Positions 47,974 through 57,213 of a DNA stretch of 64,000 nt are shown one piece after another. This DNA is from an uncultured Bacilli bacterium (GTDB lineage: Bacteria; Bacillota_I; Bacilli_A; ML615J-28; CAG-313): assembly GCA_934098295.1 (NCBI GenBank), contig CAKONV010000008.1:12993-76992 (forward strand). The letters run 5' to 3'. How positions within the stretch are numbered: position 1 is the stretch's first letter; the number at the start of each line of letters is the position of its first letter. The notes below the pieces were generated by a model. The model ran no database searches. It saw nothing but the letters and a program-made list of their open reading frames with translations, and was not told the DNA's origin. The position numbers and the translations under genes are program-made.

Positions 47974-49338
47974 CTAAATATTTACTTTTTGATTTTTTCC
48001 TTCAAATCCTTTAGTCCAATCACAAAAGTTATAGTAGATAAAATATATTATGCTACTTATTCCCCAAGTTAAAGGGTAAGCTGTAAAGATAATTATGATA
48101 TCATTTTTTATTTTTAAGGCTATGGTTATATATATTACTCGGACTACACACCATATTAATAACATGATTCCCATTGGTACAATGGCTTTACCGGCACCTC
48201 TACAAATGGCTGCTATACAGTGAGAGAAAGCTAATAGGAAGTAAAATAGGCAAATTGTTCGTGCTTGAGTTGTCGCATAGGCTATTACTTCTGGTTCCTT
48301 ATTAAATAAGGAAGCTAAGAATGGCATAAATATAAACATGATTAAGCCTATTAGTTCTGCTAATATTAGTGAACAAACAATTCCAAATCTTGATCCTTTT
48401 TTGGCTCTTTCATAATTTTTGGCACCTAGGTTTTGACCAACAAAAGTTGTTAAGGCCATGGTAAAACAATTTACAGGTAGGAAAGCAAAGCCTTCTAGTT
48501 TTGCGTATGTTCCACAACCGGCCATTGCGTTAGAACCAAATGAGTTAATGTTTGATTGAACAAATACATTAGCAAGAGCGATTACGGAGTTTTGGATTCC
48601 TGAAGGGACACCATATTTGATTATTTGTTTTAACATTAAGGGGTCAAATTTAATTTCTTTAAATTTTACTTGATAGATGGTACCTTTTCTTAATAAGAAA
48701 AATAAACATAAAATGGCACTTAAAACTTGGGAAATGGCTGTTGCTAGAGAAGCTGAGGCTACTCCTCCTTTAAATACTCCTATGAATAATAAATCCAATA
48801 AAACATTTAAAACAGAAGAAAAAATAAGATAGTATAAGCTTCTTTTACTGTTTCCTAAAGCGTTTAAGATTCCATTAAAAATGTTGTACATGACTACGCC
48901 TAAAGAGCCTAAAAAATACATTTGAAAATATTTAATTGATTCTGGTAAGACATCTTTATCAGTTTTCATTAGTTTTAGCATTACTGGGGCTAAGAAATAT
49001 CCTAGTACGGTTAAAATAATTCCTGATACTAGTCCAAAAGCAATATCTGTATGAATGGCTTTTCGCATGTTTTCATAGTCTCTAGCTCCAAAGTATTTAG
49101 ATATTAATACGCTAGCACCCGTAGCCGTTCCAATGAAAAAGCTTGTAAATAAGAAAATTAAATTACCACTTGAAGATACGGCGGCTAAAGAATTTTTTCC
49201 AATAAAGTTACCAACAATTAAGGAATCAGCCGAATTATATAATTGTTGGAAAAGGTTACTAAATAAAATGGGGATAGCGAAAGTTATTATTACTTTCCAA
49301 GCTTTACCCTTTGTCATGTCTTGAGTATTCTGTTGCAT
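47974..49338 (-). CDS. MATE-family efflux transporter
   Basis: 454 aa, twelve predicted membrane helices. Typical MATE sequence: WKVIITFAIPILFSNLFQQL, NSADSLIVGNFIGKNSLAAV, GTATGASVLISKYFGA, and in the second half QNLGAKNYERAKKGSRFG and AICRGAGKAIVPMG. Exports drugs or metabolites with Na+ or H+. The promoter is not obvious; the gene ends 70 nt before the next promoter. Confidence 0.93.
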   Translation of the reverse strand: MQQNTQDMTKGKAWKVIITFAIPILFSNLFQQLYNSADSLIVGNFIGKNSLAAVSSSGNLIFLFTSFFIGTATGASVLISKYFGARDYENMRKAIHTDIAFGLVSGIILTVLGYFLAPVMLKLMKTDKDVLPESIKYFQMYFLGSLGVVMYNIFNGILNALGNSKRSLYYLIFSSVLNVLLDLLFIGVFKGGVASASLATAISQVLSAILCLFFLLRKGTIYQVKFKEIKFDPLMLKQIIKYGVPSGIQNSVIALANVFVQSNINSFGSNAMAGCGTYAKLEGFAFLPVNCFTMALTTFVGQNLGAKNYERAKKGSRFGIVCSLILAELIGLIMFIFMPFLASLFNKEPEVIAYATTQARTICLFYFLLAFSHCIAAICRGAGKAIVPMGIMLLIWCVVRVIYITIALKIKNDIIIIFTAYPLTWGISSIIYFIYYNFCDWTKGFEGKNQKVNI

Positions 49339-49375
49339 ATATATTCCTTTTTCTTTCTAATATTATTTATAAATA

Positions 49376-49402
49376 AAAAGACTCCTAATTGATAATTAGA
49401 AG
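49376..49402 (-). terminator. Terminator of tRNA-Thr
   Basis: CTTCTAATT-ATC-AATTAGGAG then TCTTTTTATTT on the minus strand. Confidence 0.75.
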
Positions 49403-49430
49403 GCAAATTTATTGCTAATTGATAAGTTAA

Positions 49431-49506
49431 TGGTGCTAGCGATCAGAATCGAACTGACGACCTACTGATTACGGGTCAGTTGCTCTACCAACTGAGCTAC
49501 TCTAGC
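49431..49506 (-). tRNA. tRNA-Thr (CGU)
   Basis: GCTAGAG ... CGCTAGC acceptor with one mismatch, D-arm GTAGCTCAGTTGGTAGAGC, anticodon arm ACTGA-CCCGTAA-TCAGT with anticodon CGT, T-arm GTCAGTTCGATTCTGAT, encoded CCA. Confidence 0.93.
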
Positions 49507-49562
49507 ACCTTACATATATTCTATCATATTTTTTATAAAAATACAAGTTAAATACCAATTAG

Positions 49563-49763
49563 TTATTTCTTATCAAATAAATCTAGTATATTACTTATTT
49601 GCATCACAAGACCTACTATAAAGAAAAAGACAACGTGTGGAAAAAAATTATAGGCTCTTATGTTATTTTTCCTTACATATTATATTGAACAAAATATTGT
49701 TAATATAACACAAGCTGTTATTACTAAAAGTGAACAAATTATTTTTAAGATTTTTTTAAGCAT
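49563..49763 (-). pseudogene. Small two-helix membrane protein gene with one nonsense codon
   Basis: Starts at ATG 49763, sharing bases with the stop of the HAD phosphatase gene (TAATG). Reads MLKKILKIICSLLVITACVI and LTIFCSI, then TAA, then YVRKNNIRAYNFFPHVVFFF and VGLVMQISNILDLFDKK to a stop at 49563; the two halves are in the same frame, 67 codons in all. The interrupted protein would have two membrane helices. Confidence 0.6.
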
Positions 49764-50404
49764 TATATATATTGTAATACTTCCTTTGGTTTATTTATAA
49801 TTATTTTAGCTTGAGCTTTTTTTAGTTCTTCTTTGGTTCTAAAGCCCCATGAGACGCTTAAGTAAGGAAGATGAGTATTTTCAGCAGTCTTTATATCAAC
49901 TTCAGAATCACCGATATATAATACTTTTTCTTTTTCTACTTTTAATAAGTTAATTGCGTAATTGCACATATCAGCTGCTGGTTTTTTATTTAATTCTTTT
50001 CTTTCACCAACTATCACATCAAACATATCACCAAAGTAGTTGTTTACAATTATTTTAGCTGCTTCTTCAAATTTGTTGGTGACAACACCTATTTTTATAT
50101 TTCTTTGTTTTAGTTCTTTTAATAGTTCTAAAATGCCATCATATATTTCAATATGATCAGTGGCATGTTTTTCGTAGTGGGCTTTAAAAGTATCTAAGAC
50201 TTGGGTTAAATTGTCGCAATCTTTAGGGGCAGCCTTATCAATTAATACTTTTACACCATTGCCGACAAAGCATCTTACTTCTTCTTTTGTTCTTGGCTTA
50301 TACCCGTAATAAGCTAAAGCATAATTAGTGCTTAGATATAAATCTTCTAAGGTATTAAGTAATGTTCCATCTAAATCAAATAGTATTGCTTGGTATTTAT
50401 TCAT
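49763..50404 (-). CDS. HAD-family hydrolase, phosphoglycolate-phosphatase-like
   Basis: 213 aa. HAD motifs I-IV: AILFDLDGTLLNTLED, IGVVTNKFEEAA, the Lys in RKELNKKPAADM and VLYIGDSEVDIKTA. The helical cap lies between residues ~15 and 80. This is the Gph/PgmB-like group that dephosphorylates small molecules such as 2-phosphoglycolate. Cytoplasmic. Confidence 0.88.
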   Translation of the reverse strand: MNKYQAILFDLDGTLLNTLEDLYLSTNYALAYYGYKPRTKEEVRCFVGNGVKVLIDKAAPKDCDNLTQVLDTFKAHYEKHATDHIEIYDGILELLKELKQRNIKIGVVTNKFEEAAKIIVNNYFGDMFDVIVGERKELNKKPAADMCNYAINLLKVEKEKVLYIGDSEVDIKTAENTHLPYLSVSWGFRTKEELKKAQAKIIINKPKEVLQYI

Positions 50405-50490
50405 ATTATCAACTCCACTAATATTATACCATTTTTTAGGGATGTTTTCATCTTTTGGCTTTTTTTGGTTTATTTTTTTATTAATCTTTC

Positions 50491-50519
50491 TTGCAAAAAA
50501 TTATCAAAAGATGTATAAT
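50491..50519 (+). promoter_or_regulatory. Promoter of the CHAP lipoprotein gene
   Basis: TTGCAA (50491-50496), 17-nt spacer, TATAAT (50514-50519). Confidence 0.78.
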
Positions 50520-50554
50520 GTTAGCATATATATAGAAAGTTTGAGATAAATGAA

Positions 50555-51979
50555 ATGATGTTTAATAAACCTTTAAAAATGCGTTTTTGTTTTTTATTAA
50601 CATGTGTACTTTTATTAAGCTTACTTTTTTCAGCTAGTTGTAAAAGTAAAAACCCTTCCGATCATACCGATGATAAAAATAATGCTAATGGGGAAGTAAA
50701 AGAACTTAATGTTACTACTAATCAAGATTATTATTTGATTGGTGATACTGTTAAATTTTCTATTGATAAATTTAGTTCTTTAGATGATTTTACAATTAGT
50801 TGTAGTGATAAATTTGCCTTTGTTAAAAATGATGATAATACTTTTAAAGCTCGTAAGGTAGGAACTTTTAGTTTTACTTTTACTTATAACTTAAATCCTA
50901 GTCTTTCTAAAAGCATTGATGTTTCTACATATTCAAAATCTTTTTATGTTTACACAACTACTTCATCCATGTATGTTGGTGATAAGATTGACGTATACAT
51001 TGAAGACTTTGAAGGATTAAAAGAAACTAAAACTAGTGATTTTAATTTTTCTTTAACTGATGATAGCTATGGAGAAATTAAAGATGGAATCTTTACTGCT
51101 AAAAAATGTGGAAAAGTAACGATTACTGCTACTTCTAAATTTAATTCCAATGTTGCCTCTTCTTGTTATGTTGATGTTGTAGATAAAGATGAAGTATTTG
51201 TATTAAAATCTCCTAAACAAACCGATTCTATTGAAGTTGGCGAAGAAGTTGTTATGAGTATTAATATGGGCTATAAAGCTAAAGATTTAGTATGGTCCAC
51301 AACAAATAGTGAAGTAATTAGAGTAACTGGCTATGAAGATATCGTAAAAGTAGTTGCCGTTGGCGAGGGTATTGCTAATATTACTTGTTATGATGAAAAA
51401 AATCCTGATATTAAGGCTAGTTATAGACTAAAAGTTAATGGTGTTGGCGATATTGATTATGTTTCTAGATTTATTAATTTAGCTTATGAACAAGTTGGTA
51501 TTGTTGAAGAAGGCGACAATATTCAAAAGTTTGGAAAATGGTATGGTAATAATGGTCAACCTTGGTGTGCAACTTTTGTTTCTTGGTGTTGGTGGCATTC
51601 TGGTTTAAGTAATGATTTGTTGTTAAAATATCAAGGATGTGCTACTGGAATGGAATGGTGTTTAGAAAAAGGAATTTTCAAATATAAAGAAGAATATACA
51701 CCAAAATCAGGAGATATCGTTTTCTTTCTTAGTAATGGTGCTTCTCATACAGGTATTGTTGCTTATTGTGATAATTCATATATATATACTATTGAAGGCA
51801 ATAGAAGTAATAAAGTAGGTATATGGAGATTAAGCGTTAATAATAAAACAATTACTGGATATGGAGTTCCTAATTATCCAAAAAGTTCTAAAGTAGCTGA
51901 TTTTAGTTGGATTTCTAAAAAATTAGCTGATGGTACTTATCTTTGGACTGCTGTTACTAACGGTGAACCTACTGTATAA
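50555..51979 (+). CDS. Lipoprotein with Ig-like domains and a C-terminal CHAP domain
   Basis: 474 aa. Signal and lipobox (CVLLLSLLFSASC, Cys~29). Residues ~45-300 hold three bacterial Ig-like modules (SIEVGEEVVMSINMGYKAKD, VVAVGEGIANITCYD). The CHAP domain (~305-455) has the catalytic Cys in GQPWCATFVSWCWW, His in NGASHTGIVAYC and an acidic residue in YTIEGNRS. CHAP domains cut peptidoglycan cross-bridges or stem peptides, so this is likely a cell-wall hydrolase held on the membrane. Two adjacent ATGs; the ribosome site is weak. Confidence 0.85.
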   Translation: MMFNKPLKMRFCFLLTCVLLLSLLFSASCKSKNPSDHTDDKNNANGEVKELNVTTNQDYYLIGDTVKFSIDKFSSLDDFTISCSDKFAFVKNDDNTFKARKVGTFSFTFTYNLNPSLSKSIDVSTYSKSFYVYTTTSSMYVGDKIDVYIEDFEGLKETKTSDFNFSLTDDSYGEIKDGIFTAKKCGKVTITATSKFNSNVASSCYVDVVDKDEVFVLKSPKQTDSIEVGEEVVMSINMGYKAKDLVWSTTNSEVIRVTGYEDIVKVVAVGEGIANITCYDEKNPDIKASYRLKVNGVGDIDYVSRFINLAYEQVGIVEEGDNIQKFGKWYGNNGQPWCATFVSWCWWHSGLSNDLLLKYQGCATGMEWCLEKGIFKYKEEYTPKSGDIVFFLSNGASHTGIVAYCDNSYIYTIEGNRSNKVGIWRLSVNNKTITGYGVPNYPKSSKVADFSWISKKLADGTYLWTAVTNGEPTV

Positions 51980-51993
51980 AATAAATTTTGATG

Positions 51994-52029
51994 AAAATAC
52001 TTTAGTTTTAAAAACTAAAGTATTTTTTT
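51994..52029 (+). terminator. Terminator of the CHAP lipoprotein gene
   Basis: AAAATACTTTAG / CTAAAGTATTTT then T-run. Confidence 0.85.
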
Positions 52030-52057
52030 GGCAAAAATGGAAAAAATATTCTATAAT
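52028..52057 (+). promoter_or_regulatory. Promoter of the TPP riboswitch-thiT unit
   Basis: TTGGCA (52028-52033), 18-nt spacer, TATAAT (52052-52057). Confidence 0.7.
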
Positions 52058-52067
52058 ATATATGTCA

Positions 52068-52156
52068 AATTACGGGGAGCTCTTGTTAAGGGCTGAGAGG
52101 TTAATATTAATTAACGACCTATAACCTGATCTAGGTAATGCTAGCGTAGGAAGATT
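52068..52156 (+). promoter_or_regulatory. TPP riboswitch (THI element)
   Basis: Contains the conserved cores GGGCTGAGAGG and AACCTGATCTAGGTAATGCT followed by AGCGTAGGAAG. A terminator (52186-52217) lies between it and thiT, so thiamine pyrophosphate is expected to stop transcription. Confidence 0.95.
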
Positions 52157-52185
52157 TTTATTAAATTTATTTTTTAATATTCTAA

Positions 52186-52217
52186 TTCTTCTTTGGCTTT
52201 CATTCCAAAGAATTTTT
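52186..52217 (+). terminator. Riboswitch-controlled terminator before thiT
   Basis: CTTTGG-CTTTCATT-CCAAAG extended by TTCTT/AAGAA, followed by TTTTTT. Confidence 0.75.
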
Positions 52218-52236
52218 TATTTTAAAGGAGAAAAAA

Positions 52237-52824
52237 ATGAATAAATCTACATTTAAATTCACAATTCGTGATATTACAGAAATAGCTATTTTTACAGCTT
52301 TAGCTATTATCTTTGACCGTTTCGTAAAAATTGAAATCGGTGCAACAGGAGGATCACTAAATATTTCTTTAGTTCCTATCTTTATTATCTGCCTTCGTCA
52401 TGGTTGGTTTAAAGGCTTTGTTGCTGGTGGTTTAGTTTACGCTATAATTTGTTGTCTACTTGATTACTATGGTATTCAAACTTTCCCTCTTGACTATTTT
52501 GTAGCATATGGTAGTACTTGCCTTCTTGGTTTATTTGCAAATTATATTAATAAAAATTATGGTAAAAGTGTTGCTAATACCATTATTTGTTATGTAATTG
52601 TAGCTGCAATTATTATGGTTTGGGGCGTAATCCGTTTCTTTGCTGCTTCTATTGATTCAGTTATTTTCTATGCATTAACTTTCAAAGAAGCTTTCGCTTA
52701 TAATGCTGGTTATGTTTTCTCTTCAGCTGCTGCTGATGCCGTTATTATGTGTTTATTATTACATTTTATTATAAATTTAAATAAAATTTATGTAACTTCA
52801 TATTTAAATGGTACTAATAAATAA
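52237..52824 (+). CDS. thiT: Thiamine ECF transporter, substrate-binding S component
   Basis: 195 aa, six membrane helices. ThiT sequence: FTIRDITEIAIFTALAIIFD, GATGGSLNISLVPIFIICLR, HGWFKGFVAGGLVYAIICCL and FPLDYFVAYGSTCLLGLFAN. It binds thiamine and works with the shared ECF energising module encoded elsewhere. The TPP riboswitch directly upstream confirms the ligand. AAAGGAGAA ribosome site. Confidence 0.96.
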   Translation: MNKSTFKFTIRDITEIAIFTALAIIFDRFVKIEIGATGGSLNISLVPIFIICLRHGWFKGFVAGGLVYAIICCLLDYYGIQTFPLDYFVAYGSTCLLGLFANYINKNYGKSVANTIICYVIVAAIIMVWGVIRFFAASIDSVIFYALTFKEAFAYNAGYVFSSAAADAVIMCLLLHFIINLNKIYVTSYLNGTNK

Positions 52825-52835
52825 TTTTTTAAAAA

Positions 52836-52878
52836 TAAAAAAGTCTGATTTGATTTTTCTTCAAATCAGACTTTTTTT
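52836..52878. terminator. Bidirectional terminator between thiT and sbcC
   Basis: AAGTCTGATTTGA / TCAAATCAGACTT with T-runs at both ends; serves two convergent genes. Confidence 0.88.
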
Positions 52879-55800
52879 ATACAATCTTTACTTTAGAACC
52901 CACTTTGTCTTTTTCAATTATTAGTTTTCTACTAATGATGTTTTGTAGTTCTTGAACATGGGAAATAACACCTATGACTTTATTTTTGCCTTTTAATTCG
53001 GTTAAGACTTCAACGGCTTGATTTAGACTTTCTTCATCTAAAGTTCCAAATCCTTCATCTATAAATAAAGCATTGATTTCTATTCCTCCTAATCTTTCTT
53101 CAACAGCATCAGCTAATCCTAGTGCTAAAGAAAGCGCCGCTTTAAAAGTTTCTCCACCCGATAAGGTTTTTACATCTCTTCGTTTTCCGGTTTCAAAATC
53201 TAATACTTCGATATCTAATCCCTTTTGGCCTCTTCCTCCCATTTCTTTGCTTCTATACAATAAATATCTCGAAGAAGTCATTTTACTAAAACGAATGTTA
53301 GCATAATTTAAAATTCTATCAAAATATTCTTGAAGAACATAACGTTCAAATGATAACAATGCGGGGTTTTTGCCACTAGCCGCAGATGATAAATCATTTA
53401 GGATTAAATAGTCGTTGTTTACTTTTTTATAAGTTGTAATGAGTTTTTCTAATTCCTTTAAATAATTAGAAGAGAGATGAATATTAGAAGTATTTGTTAA
53501 TATTTCTTCTTCTATTTCTTTAATTAAATTGTTTTTTTCTTCTAAAAGATTTTTAATTTCTTCAGTTTCTTTAAGGTTAGTTGTTTTAAGCTTTTCTTCA
53601 AGTTGTGTTTCTTTTTCTTTTAAATTTTTTAAAGCATTTTCAAAATCACTAATGTTTTTGTTAATTTCTTTTAAGCTAGATATATCTGAAAATAATAGTT
53701 TTAATTCTTCTATACTCTTATCTTTTAAAAGACTTTGGTTAACTTTTGTTGTAAATTCTTTCGTTTTATTTTCTAGTTCTTTTTCATTTCTTGTTTGTTC
53801 TTGGTAAAGACTATCAAGTTTTCCCTTCAACTCTTGATAAAGCATACTTGTTTCTTCTTTTCCTTTATCAAAAGAACTAATAGCTTCTTCTAAAAGGGTA
53901 ATGGCTTCATCTCTTTCTAAAATAGCTACATTTAGTATCGATAAGTCTTTGTTGTATTTTAGATTAGTTTTATATTCTTTAATTAAAGTTTGTTTTTTCA
54001 AAGTTTCATTTTTTAAGTTATTTATTTCATTAATTGTTTTTTCGTTTTTGGTTAATAATTCTTTTAAGGTTTGTTCTAGCTTTTCTTTTTCCTGTTCTTT
54101 GATGGCAATTTCTTTTAAGGTTTCTTTAATCTTTAATAAAGCTAATTCATTTTCTTTTTGATTTTCTAAAGCTTTCTTTTTTCTTTCTAAAATAGCATTT
54201 TCCAAGGATTCTTCTTTCGAAACACTTAAGTTTTTATAAAGAGAATCAGTCTTATTTTGGTAGTTAGTGACAAGATCATTATAAGATTTCAATGCTAATT
54301 CTTTTTCTTCTCTTATTTTGTTTAATTCTTCTTTTAAAAGATTTAATTCTTTTTTAGTTATAACTTCTTCCGTAGGAGAATGTGGTGAAGGATGAGATAA
54401 GGAACCACAAACAGGGCATGGATAATTATCTTTTAATTCTAAAGATAATATGCTAGCTAGGTTATTTAAATAACCAGTTTCTTTGATTTTTACTTCTCTT
54501 TCTTTTTCTATTAGTTTCTCCTGTTTTACTTCAAAGTTTTGTTTTGATACTTGAATTGTTTCTAACATATCCGTGATTGTTTTTAGCTCTTGTTCATATT
54601 CGTTAATTTTGTTTAGTTCCCCTTTTCCGATTGATATGTTATTTTCTATAATGTCTTGTTTTATTTTTAAAACTTCTTTTTCTTCAAGTTCTTTCGTTAG
54701 TTTATTAAGTTTCAAAGTAAATGTTGAAATAGAATCCGTATTAGTTTTGTTAATTGATTCTTCTTTTTCTAATAGAACTTTTAAATTATTTTCTTCATCT
54801 TCAATTTTTTGAATTTTTTCGATTAGTGTTTTTTCTTCTTCTAATTCCTGTTTGGTTTTTTTCAAGTTTTCTAGGCTTTTTTTATCTAGTTCAATCATGT
54901 TAGTTTGATCGATATAACAATCTAATTCATCTTTAGTATTTTTAAATTCTTGTTCTAGTTTTTTAATTTTTTCTTTTAAAGGTAGGATTTGATTTTCTAG
55001 ATTAGTTTTTTCATCATAAACCTGTTTTAACGTTGATGCTACTTCTAGATTAAAAGCATAATTTTTTTGTTCTTCAATTTTGGTTAGTTCTTTTTGTCTT
55101 TTATTTAATTCATCATTAATTAGTTTTAGTGATGTTTTATCATTATCTCTAATAGTAGCTAATTCTTTTTGTTTAATTAATTCTTCTTTTTCTTTGTTGA
55201 AGGTTTCCTTACATTTTTCTTGTTCTTTTATCTCTTTTGTTTTTTCTTTTAAGTCATTTTCAATTTCTATGGTAAGTTTATCAATATTCATATAGTCGCT
55301 TTTTGAGGCTTCTAAATATTCATAATTAGAAGGAAGAGCAGAAAGAATATTATCAAAAGATTTTTCTAATAATTGTTTTTCTTCTTTTTTCATTCGTAAT
55401 CTTTCTTTTAAATCTTCTTCGATAAAATTGAATTGTTCCGTATTAAAGATTTTTCTAAATATTTCATCTCTTTCGCTGCTTTGAGCAAATAGTAATTTCA
55501 TAAATTCACCTTGTGCAAGCATTACTATTTGTCTAAATTGGTTTACGTTTAGGCCAATTAATTCATATATCTTTTGATTAACATTATTGATTTTTTCTAG
55601 AACTTTTCCATTTGGAAGTGTTAATGTAGCATGAGGTAATATTGGTGTTGATTTACCTTCAATTTTATACTTAGGATTTCTTCTTACCGTATATATTTTA
55701 TTTTTTACTTCAAAGGTTAATTCTGCAAAAGTTTCATCTTTATCCTTTGCAAAATCACTTCTAAATCCATCAGCTTTTCTTTCTATTCCACTGGCTTCAC

Positions 55801-55960
55801 CATAAAGACAATATACGATAGCATCAAAAATGGTAGTTTTGCCACTTCCTGTAGGTCCTGTTATTAAATATAAGTTTTCTTTACCTAAATAGGAAAAGTC
55901 AATATTTACTTCTTTTAAAAAAGGCCCAAAGCCAGAAAGGGTAAGTTTAATTGGTTTCAT
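52877..55960 (-). CDS. sbcC: Exonuclease subunit SbcC (Rad50-like ATPase)
   Basis: 1027 aa from ATG 55960 (AGGTG 7 nt upstream). Walker A LYLITGPTGSGKTTIFDAIV, then long Lys/Glu-rich coiled coils with the zinc hook NYPCPVCGSLSHPSPH near the middle (~residue 515), returning coil, ABC signature KTLSGGETFKAALSLALGLA and Walker B NALFIDEGFGTLDEESLNQA. Forms the SbcCD complex that opens hairpins and blocked DNA ends. Overlaps sbcD by 14 nt. Confidence 0.96.
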   Translation of the reverse strand: MKPIKLTLSGFGPFLKEVNIDFSYLGKENLYLITGPTGSGKTTIFDAIVYCLYGEASGIERKADGFRSDFAKDKDETFAELTFEVKNKIYTVRRNPKYKIEGKSTPILPHATLTLPNGKVLEKINNVNQKIYELIGLNVNQFRQIVMLAQGEFMKLLFAQSSERDEIFRKIFNTEQFNFIEEDLKERLRMKKEEKQLLEKSFDNILSALPSNYEYLEASKSDYMNIDKLTIEIENDLKEKTKEIKEQEKCKETFNKEKEELIKQKELATIRDNDKTSLKLINDELNKRQKELTKIEEQKNYAFNLEVASTLKQVYDEKTNLENQILPLKEKIKKLEQEFKNTKDELDCYIDQTNMIELDKKSLENLKKTKQELEEEKTLIEKIQKIEDEENNLKVLLEKEESINKTNTDSISTFTLKLNKLTKELEEKEVLKIKQDIIENNISIGKGELNKINEYEQELKTITDMLETIQVSKQNFEVKQEKLIEKEREVKIKETGYLNNLASILSLELKDNYPCPVCGSLSHPSPHSPTEEVITKKELNLLKEELNKIREEKELALKSYNDLVTNYQNKTDSLYKNLSVSKEESLENAILERKKKALENQKENELALLKIKETLKEIAIKEQEKEKLEQTLKELLTKNEKTINEINNLKNETLKKQTLIKEYKTNLKYNKDLSILNVAILERDEAITLLEEAISSFDKGKEETSMLYQELKGKLDSLYQEQTRNEKELENKTKEFTTKVNQSLLKDKSIEELKLLFSDISSLKEINKNISDFENALKNLKEKETQLEEKLKTTNLKETEEIKNLLEEKNNLIKEIEEEILTNTSNIHLSSNYLKELEKLITTYKKVNNDYLILNDLSSAASGKNPALLSFERYVLQEYFDRILNYANIRFSKMTSSRYLLYRSKEMGGRGQKGLDIEVLDFETGKRRDVKTLSGGETFKAALSLALGLADAVEERLGGIEINALFIDEGFGTLDEESLNQAVEVLTELKGKNKVIGVISHVQELQNIISRKLIIEKDKVGSKVKIV

Positions 55961-57086
55961 TTTTTTCACCTACTTTTTTTATGGTTTCTTCTAACACTAA
56001 AGAAGAAGCATCATCAAGTTCTTTATTACTAATAGCTTTATAGAATTCTTTAAATTGGTCTAAATACGTTTTTTGATGAAAGTCAGAAGATTTAGCAGTT
56101 TCTTCACTAGGAGAAAATGATTCTATAAATTCATACTTTAAACTTAAGGCATTCGGATATTTTACTTTTAATCTTTGCATAGCATTGGGAATTAAAATAT
56201 TGTTAGTTAAAATGATATATACATAATCTTCATCAATTTCTGTTATATTTTCTAATAATTCTAAAATATCACCTTTTATTACTTTTAAATTATGAAGGTA
56301 AGGAATATTTATATAAAAAAATGTTAAATTGTTTTTTTCTTTTAGTGTACCGATAATTACTTTTTTATTATCATTAGCTTCCGATTCGCTGTATTTTAAA
56401 AGTGAACCACTATATCTAATATGATCAAATCCCACTTTTTGTTCAATATGAAGATGTCCTAACGCTACATAGTCAAATTTAGAAAAGAGGTTAGCATTTA
56501 TCATATCTAGCCCTCCAATATTTATAATGCTTTCAGAATCGCTTCTTATAACTTTGTTATTATATAAAACCGTATGATGTGTTAAGAGAATATTTCTTTG
56601 TTCATAATCAATATCACTATTATCTAAATAGTATTTTATCATTTCTTCATAGTTTTTGATTCCTTTAGAGACTAAGCTTTGATTAGATGAATATGGTAAC
56701 ATATATATATTAATTTTTCCATATTCATCATAAACTATTTTTTTTGTAATAGGCGTAGTTGGATAAGTTACAATATATAGTCCTTCATCTTCTAATATTT
56801 TACTAGCAAAGGCTAATCTTTCACTTGAATCATGATTACCAGTTATAACAAATGTTTTTATCCGAAGCCCTTTTACTATTTGTTCTAAAAAATCATTAAA
56901 CAAGCTGACAGCTTCAGCATTAGGTATTTGTCTATCATATATATCGCCACTAATAAAAAGACATTCTATTTTTTCATTTTTTATAATTTCTATTATTTGG
57001 TCTAAAGCATATTTTTGATCTTGTATCAACGATACTTGATTTAAATATTTTCCTAGATGTAAATCGGATATATGTAAAAATTTCAT
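55947..57086 (-). CDS. sbcD: Exonuclease subunit SbcD (Mre11-like nuclease)
   Basis: 379 aa. Phosphoesterase motifs: MKFLHISDLHLGKYLNQVSL, FISGDIYDRQIP, FVITGNHDSSERL, LLTHHTVLYN and VALGHLHIEQKV. Mn2+-dependent nuclease working with SbcC. Own promoter at 57125-57153. Confidence 0.96.
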   Translation of the reverse strand: MKFLHISDLHLGKYLNQVSLIQDQKYALDQIIEIIKNEKIECLFISGDIYDRQIPNAEAVSLFNDFLEQIVKGLRIKTFVITGNHDSSERLAFASKILEDEGLYIVTYPTTPITKKIVYDEYGKINIYMLPYSSNQSLVSKGIKNYEEMIKYYLDNSDIDYEQRNILLTHHTVLYNNKVIRSDSESIINIGGLDMINANLFSKFDYVALGHLHIEQKVGFDHIRYSGSLLKYSESEANDNKKVIIGTLKEKNNLTFFYINIPYLHNLKVIKGDILELLENITEIDEDYVYIILTNNILIPNAMQRLKVKYPNALSLKYEFIESFSPSEETAKSSDFHQKTYLDQFKEFYKAISNKELDDASSLVLEETIKKVGEKNETN

Positions 57087-57124
57087 TTAAGTAATCCTTT
57101 CTTACTACTAATTTGTTAGTTACT

Positions 57125-57153
57125 ATTATATATTAACAACCCTAAAATTGCAA
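57125..57153 (-). promoter_or_regulatory. Promoter of sbcDC
   Basis: TTGCAA (57148-57153), 17-nt spacer, TATAAT (57125-57130) on the minus strand. Confidence 0.75.
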
Positions 57154-57176
57154 TTAATTTAAATTTTAAAGAAAAA

Positions 57177-57208
57177 ATAATTCTAGATAATATATATCTA
57201 GAATTATC
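57177..57208 (-). terminator. Terminator of pepF
   Basis: ATAATTCTAGATA / TATCTAGAATTAT stem followed by TTTTTTC on the minus strand. Confidence 0.85.
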
Positions 57209-57213
57209 ATTTT

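Noticed and set aside
51930..52124. 64-codon ORF on the plus strand
   Set aside because: It runs across a terminator and into the TPP riboswitch, so it cannot be a real gene.
53529..54161. Several Ser/Phe-rich ORFs opposite sbcC
   Set aside because: They mirror the Lys/Glu-rich coiled coil of SbcC on the other strand.
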